A DNA stretch of 64,000 nucleotides from NCBI GenBank assembly GCA_006503535.1, contig QYRS01000011.1:1674001-1738000 (forward strand), read 5' to 3'. A program made the translations under genes and the position numbers. Source of the stretch: Arthrinium phaeospermum. Its lineage: Eukaryota > Ascomycota > Sordariomycetes > Amphisphaeriales > Apiosporaceae. The notes below the pieces were generated by a model. It had not been told where the DNA came from, made no database searches, and saw only the letters and a list, made by a program, of their open reading frames with translations. The first letter of the stretch is position 1, and each line of letters begins with the position of its first letter. Positions 58,967 through 64,000 of the stretch are shown here, one piece after another.

Positions 58967-60108
58967 CCATCTAGCAAAAGTCGATTTTTGGAGTTTGTGT
59001 ACTGCGGTTTTTTCCAATGATGGCTTTGGCACGGATCAGAAAGGTCCCTTGAGATACAATATCGTGTTCTTTGTTTTTGTATATAAGCCGGATAGATGAT
59101 ACAGCTAGATGTCAGACTAGATCTAGACGGTTAGACAGACACTAGATGCAATAGAACGAGAATCTTCTTCGTTCCCATACAAACTACGCACCAAAAGCTG
59201 AGAAATGACTGTTCCTTTGCTATACAAGTTTTGTCTTCACCTCTATTTCGAAACACAAGATGATTTATAAGCCTCGTTGCATTGTAATCTTTGCATACAG
59301 ATACAGACAAAGCATTTCTAAAATGACTATAGAAGAGTGAAAACACTCGCACCATCCTCTTCGTCACATCCTGTGTTACAAATAGGAGCGATGTTCTGCA
59401 ATCCGACCTCCCAAGCCCCGACGACAACACCCATCATGGAAAGAGACATGCTCTAAGCATCAGTGTCCGATAGCAGATAATTTCCGTCCACACTGACCCA
59501 TTGTTTGGCCAACTCAAGTGGTCATAGATAAGTTACACGGCCGAGTAGGCGAAAACAACCTACCGGAGCTAAGACAGACGCCTCGTGTCACATGGGCCCC
59601 CCAGACTTGGATAGCCTTCGGACAGCCCCAGCGCTGGAAGCCGGCCGGTCCAAGCCCGGGGCTAACCGAACAGTCCGAACCCTAGCTCGGACGTGGCCCC
59701 GTCAGCTGATCTGATCTAAAAGTCTTCGCCCTTCTTCTCCCAACCTCGTTTGTGTTCCTTTAAACACGTTGGTGGCGAGAGTCTAGCACAACGGTCACAC
59801 CCACCACCACCCACGGAGGAAAATCCAAGTACTTGAGTTAGCCCATAATTAAACCTCAAGGAAATTCATTTGTTGAAAACGTCTCGAGCCTTTCGAAGGG
59901 GGTGACCGCAAAACTCTTCCCCCGTCTCTTACATGCAGTGTGACTCGGGGAGTCCGGGCGATCCTTCCCAGCTTTCTCGGTCAGCAGCCATCCATCACAT
60001 CACGTAAGACAGAATAAAATCGATCAAGCCCCAGCTTCTCACACCGCAACTCACCCCAACCATTTACTTCTTACACCGGGGACCCGTCCCCGAAACAAGC
60101 CAGCAACC
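58967..60108. other. intergenic region, no gene seen
   Basis: Between two plus-strand genes. Only short ORFs are found. A CT-rich, CACC-rich stretch from about 59950 is the likely promoter and 5' UTR of the DUF1772 gene. Confidence 0.6.
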
Positions 60109-60709
60109 ATGTCCATCACAGCACTAAAGGCCGTCACGAGCGCGACGGTCGCGTGCTCGTTCATCCTGGCAGGTATGTTACGTTTCTTTTTCTTTTCCGC
60201 CACTCCATTGACCTGAACCTGACCTGACCGTCCCGACAGGGAACGCCATCACCCAGTCTTTCATGGGCGTGCCAGCGCTGCTGGTCGACTTCCCCGCCCC
60301 GGGCTCCCCCACGCACGCCGAGCGGGCCCGCCTGCTGGGCCGGCAGTGGCCCGTCTTCTGGGAGGTGGGCAACCGGTTCTTCCGGCCCCTCAGCACCCTG
60401 GGCATCGCGCTCTACGGCGGCGCCGCGTGGGCTGCCCGGCAGCAAGGTCGAGGGAACTGGAAGTTACTTGCCGTGGCGGCGTGCTGCAATATCCTGACCG
60501 CGGTGCACTCAGCCATTAACATGCAGCCGATCAATGAGCGCATCACCGCGTTGGGTACTGCGCTTGCTCCGAGGGACAATAAAGCGGAAGCCGCCGGCGA
60601 CGAGAAGGCGGAGGAATATGCTCGACGGTGGGGGCGACTGAACCTTTTTAGGGTGGTGATGCCCATGATCGCTGGTACATTAGCGATGACACAGGTGCTT
60701 CAGAATTAG
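60109..60709 (+). CDS. DUF1772 membrane protein, anthrone-oxygenase-like
   Basis: Exons 60109-60172 and 60240-60709 give 177 residues; donor GTATGT, acceptor CGACAG, phase 1. There are about four hydrophobic segments (near residues 5-25, 72-92, 97-117, 157-174) on a small protein, with a polar loop after the third. Motifs fit DUF1772: AGNAITQSFMGVPALL at the N-terminus, the WPVFWEVGNRFFRPLS stretch, ILTAVHSAINMQPINERI and LNLFRVVMPMIAGTLAM at the end. Characterised members in fungal polyketide clusters (HypC type) oxidise anthrones to anthraquinones, but most members are outside clusters and uncharacterised, so the activity here is only a possibility. It converges on the zinc-cluster regulator gene. 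Confidence 0.85.
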
Positions 60710-61139
60710 GGGATCGTAGGGTTTTATATCACAAGAAGACGTAGCGATTAACTTAGGTACTTGTGCTATGAGACTTTGGGCGCAGAGATGAATCAACTGT
60801 GCAGCCACGTTGGCACCGAAAAGTACATAGATGAATGCGTAATAATAGACAGCCCGCTGGCAAAACTTGTTTCTTACATTTCGCCCTATTAAAAAAGAAT
60901 TACCGACCCTACTTTACCCAAGTCCGCGGAGAGAAGAACCATGTAAAACTCCAGAATAACCCCAACTAAGAGCAAATCTTTGCCGACCCAGACCACTCAA
61001 ACCCCCCGGATGTACATAAATGAAAAGCCCGATAAACACAATCGCAAAAGCGCGACGAGAACTAAACATAACAGCAAGAAATCAGAACAAACCGCCCATA
61101 GAACCACGCCCCTTCCTTTTGAGCCGGGCATCGCTCATC
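60710..61139. other. 3' region between convergent genes
   Basis: The converging 3' ends of the DUF1772 and regulator genes. AT-rich; no gene or repeat seen. Confidence 0.6.
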
Positions 61140-63741
61140 TCAAATGAACGAAGCAAAACGCCTGCCTGCCTGCCTGCCCCCGCCCATTCCGAACCCCCCT
61201 CCCCCTTTTCTGCGAACCGCCCCCACCACCACGTGTCTGTGCCGCCGCCATGCAGCCCCAAAGAAATCTAAGGACTTGAACCTAAGTAATCGACGTCTAC
61301 CCGAACCGCCCGACCTCGAGCCAGCCCCGGCCGCCACCGCCGCCCCCACCACCCCACGGCCCCCAACCCAAGCCTCGACCTCCCGCCCCCTCCGCCCCAG
61401 CCGCGTCCGGAAGTCGCGACACCACATGCGCTCCAGCTCGCCGTCGCGGCCGTCGGGGCTCCAGAGCGCCCCGTAGAAGCGCTCGACGACGTGCAGCGGC
61501 GCGAGGGCCAGGTCCGGGTGGCATCCTATTGCCGCAACATTTAACTGCTCATCTTCTTCTCCTCCGGGGATTGGCACCGAGGACGAGGACGACGGGCCTA
61601 TGACCCAGTCCAGACTCCGACAGATATGGGCCGCCAGCTTGCGGCGCTCTCGGACCTGGTACCGCGCGGCCTCGCACCCGGGCGGCACCCCCACACCAGG
61701 AGCGCCCACATTTGCCCTCGGTAGACTCGGAGAAGAAGTAGAAAATCCGGCGCCCGTCGGGTCTGTAAAAGGGTCATTCGTAGAGCCCATCGTCCCGCTG
61801 CCGCCACCGTCGTACAAGACGGCATCGACGAGCGCCGCCATGCACTCGTACAGCAGCATCAGCGACGTCCAGTAGTAGACATGCCCGAGCCCGACGACGG
61901 TACTGGCAAAATCGTACGTATCCGCAAAGGGAATCTGCGCATGCCTCTGCTGCCGTCGTCCTCCCCTGTCACCACCACCGTCTCCCAAGTCCAGCGTGCC
62001 GTGGATCCAGTAAAGCAGCGGCATATCGCGGTTCCCCGCCGCCGCCGCCTCCATGCCCGCCGACCAGCGCGCCAGCTGGGCCTCGACCCCGACGCAGTTG
62101 GCCAGGAGGTCCCGGGCCTTGAGCCGGCGGCCCAGCGCCGCGGCGGGCGGCAGTTGGGGCGGCAGGACGCGGTCGGCGCGGTGCAGGAGCGCCGGCACGA
62201 CGGAGAGGACGTCGAGGAGTAAGTCGAGGGAGCTTTTGGGGTGCCGCTCGTAGGGGACCGTGGTCCATTCCGGGGCGGCGAGGTGGCAGGGGGTGCGGGC
62301 GAGGAGCGAGGTCATGATCTGTGTAGTCACATTCATATTAGCCTGATAGTAGAGCATGGGAGACTACCGAGATCTCGTTGAAGATGAAGTTTTGTGTTTG
62401 ACTTACGGCGTTCGGTCGATACACTCGAGCGAAAAGGTGGTGTGCTGGGAAGCTCTGGAGATGCAGCGGCCCGAGGCTGAGGATAGGGTCCGCAAGAATC
62501 GTGGGATCCCGCCATGGTGGGTGGTTATTGTTACGGGCTGCCGATGCGTTATGCTGATAGATCAAGCTAAGTTAGCATGAAAAAAAAAAAAAACCCCGTT
62601 TGAATACCCTTATTCCCTCTGCCACACAAGAGTAGAAGAGGAGACACTGGCTTACCTCATAGAGAAAAAGGCAAACCCCATCCGACATAGCGTCCGCGAT
62701 CGACGACGAATACCCAAGCCCGGGCCCGCCGGCATGGTGGTGCATCGCCATCGCGTTGCCCGCCCGGTACGGAACATGCACGAAGCACTGCGCGCTCAAC
62801 CGGAACCCCACCTCGTCCCGCGCCGGCGACGACGCCCCGGCGTCCCGGTGCCGCGAGGGCGGCAGGGTCAGCGTCAGCTGCCCCTCGGGCGTCATGGGGT
62901 CGAGGGACTTGAGCACGGCGTCGAGCTGCTGCGTCCGCAGCGCCAGGAAGCGGACGCGGTAGAAGCTGGGGTGGTGCGTCGCGGGCGCCGACACGAGCGC
63001 GACCGCGTCGCCGTCATCCCAGGCCGGCACCAGGGGCTCGAGGGGCTCCAGCGGCGTCGTCACCGTGGTGACCGGCGCGACCGTACCGTTGACGCTGTTG
63101 CCGCTGGCACTGCTACCACCACTACCGAATCCCCCAAGGTTGATGCCGAAGGAGTTGCCCCTACCCCGGCACCCTGCCGCCGCGGAGGGGATGAAAGCCG
63201 AAGGAGAGGCCGAAGCCGTTTCGCGCAGCGACAACTGTGGCGAGGCCGCCGCGGAGCTAGGGGAGGATGAGAAGGAGCCGATGGTGGTTGCGGCCTCAGC
63301 CGCAGCGGCCGCTGCCTTGGCCTGCTTCTTTCTGGAGTTGGCGCGCGACGGCGACGGGGAGGAGGAGGAAGCGTGATGGGCGTGAGCCTGCTGCGACGAC
63401 GAGGACGACTGGCCGAGGTTTCGGGGCGGGTGCGAGGCGCAGCGCCCCTTGTCGTCGACGGTTCCTACAATAAAGACGGTCTCGCGCTCGTAGCCCTCGC
63501 AGACGCGGCCGTGATCTGTGCATTTCTTGCAGAGGGGGCGCGTGTTGTCACACTGGATCCAAGAAGCACGACGTCAGCAACGAAGTTCGATTCGGCGTTT
63601 TTCCCGCCTTGAGGCTCTGCGGCCTACGAAGAGTGATACGAAAACGAAAGGGGGAGGGAGGCGTTCGCGGCGGCGACTCACCTTGACTCGCCTGACACGA
63701 CAAGTGTTGCAGCCCTTGTATTTCCCTTTGACTCCCACCAT
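61140..63741 (-). CDS. Zn2Cys6 fungal transcription factor
   Basis: Exons 63741-63682, 63552-62656, 62553-62407 and 62318-61140 give 760 residues; every join is phase 0. Donors are GTGAGT, GTAAGC and GTAAGT, and acceptors are TCCAG, ATCAG and CACAG. The first intron falls inside the zinc cluster, as is common. The spliced cluster is C11-x2-C14-x6-C21-x5-C27-x2-C30-x6-C37, with the basic VRRVK that contacts DNA. A Ser/Ala-rich linker follows, then a fungal-specific middle region (HPSFYRVRFLALR, QLQSFPAHHLFARVYRPNA-like, SLLARTPCHLAAPEWTTVPYE, LDLLLDVLSVVPALL). The C-terminus is Gly/Arg-rich. It probably binds CGG triplets as a dimer in the nucleus. Whether it controls the neighbouring oxygenases is unknown. 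The poly-A run at 62580-62592 (plus) is inside intron 2. Confidence 0.88.
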
Positions 63742-64000
63742 GCCGGCTTAGCTTTCTCCTTGCTTCAATATGTTGCTTTACTGGTGGTATCGGATCAGAT
63801 CGGAACCCCCTTCGGTGCCAAGGTGTTGTCGTTATTGGTGCAATCAAGCACGTAGGCAATTTATATAAGATCGAAACAAGAACTGAATGTCAGACAGATA
63901 AGTGGAAATGAAATAACCGAAAAGAGGCATCGCCTTTTCCTTCTTCAAGGCCGAGACATGGTTGGAGTCGTTTAGGTACGGGTTTGCTTCTTCAAATATG
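63742..64000. other. upstream region of the zinc-cluster regulator, cut by the window end
   Basis: 259 bases of probable promoter and 5' UTR for the minus-strand regulator. No other gene is seen before the window ends. Confidence 0.5.

Overview
The window looks like a nuclear contig from a filamentous ascomycete (Pezizomycotina, most likely Sordariomycetes). Genes are interrupted by short introns (about 55-130 bp) with GT-AG ends and clear CTAAC/CTAAT branch points. The protein set is fungal: Mmm1 of ERMES, CYP51A, a Zn2Cys6 regulator, DUF1996, GH114, 2EXR and DUF1772. I rebuilt 20 protein genes, 15 of them spliced by eye. No tRNA, rRNA, CRISPR or intact transposon was found. All functions are read from sequence motifs, with no database search.

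Layout. 1-9.5 kb shows no convincing gene; it holds one short imperfect inverted repeat and a microrepeat. 9.5-18.4 kb: phosducin-like protein, a 671-residue single-pass membrane protein of unknown family, and RanBP1. 19-21.7 kb: two secreted-protein genes transcribed divergently, a new 8-cysteine protein and a DUF1996 protein. 22-29.5 kb, all minus strand: F-box protein, luciferase-like-domain protein, and a 972-residue Ser-rich protein with two C-terminal membrane segments. After a 3.9 kb gene-free gap, 33.3-43.5 kb is housekeeping: Rce1 CAAX protease, FAH-family hydrolase, mitochondrial MTO1/GidA, Vps45 and Mmm1 (the last two divergent). 45.2-50.6 kb: GH114 glycosidase, a small orphan secreted protein and a 2EXR protein, with a hairpin-forming inverted repeat between the first two.

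51.2-63.7 kb is the most interesting block: CYP51A-type sterol 14-demethylase, FAD monooxygenase, a second P450 divergent from it, a DUF1772 (anthrone-oxygenase-like) protein and a Zn2Cys6 regulator. It resembles a metabolic cluster carrying a copy of a drug-target enzyme, but no PKS, NRPS, terpene cyclase or DMATS is visible, so it is either a fragment, a catabolic or tailoring-only group, or chance neighbours.

Several genes can only be read after joining exons: the 8-Cys protein, the 2EXR protein, DUF1996 (26-base last exon), Rce1 (unusual first donor), CYP51 (GC-AG intron) and the P450 (ambiguous first acceptor).
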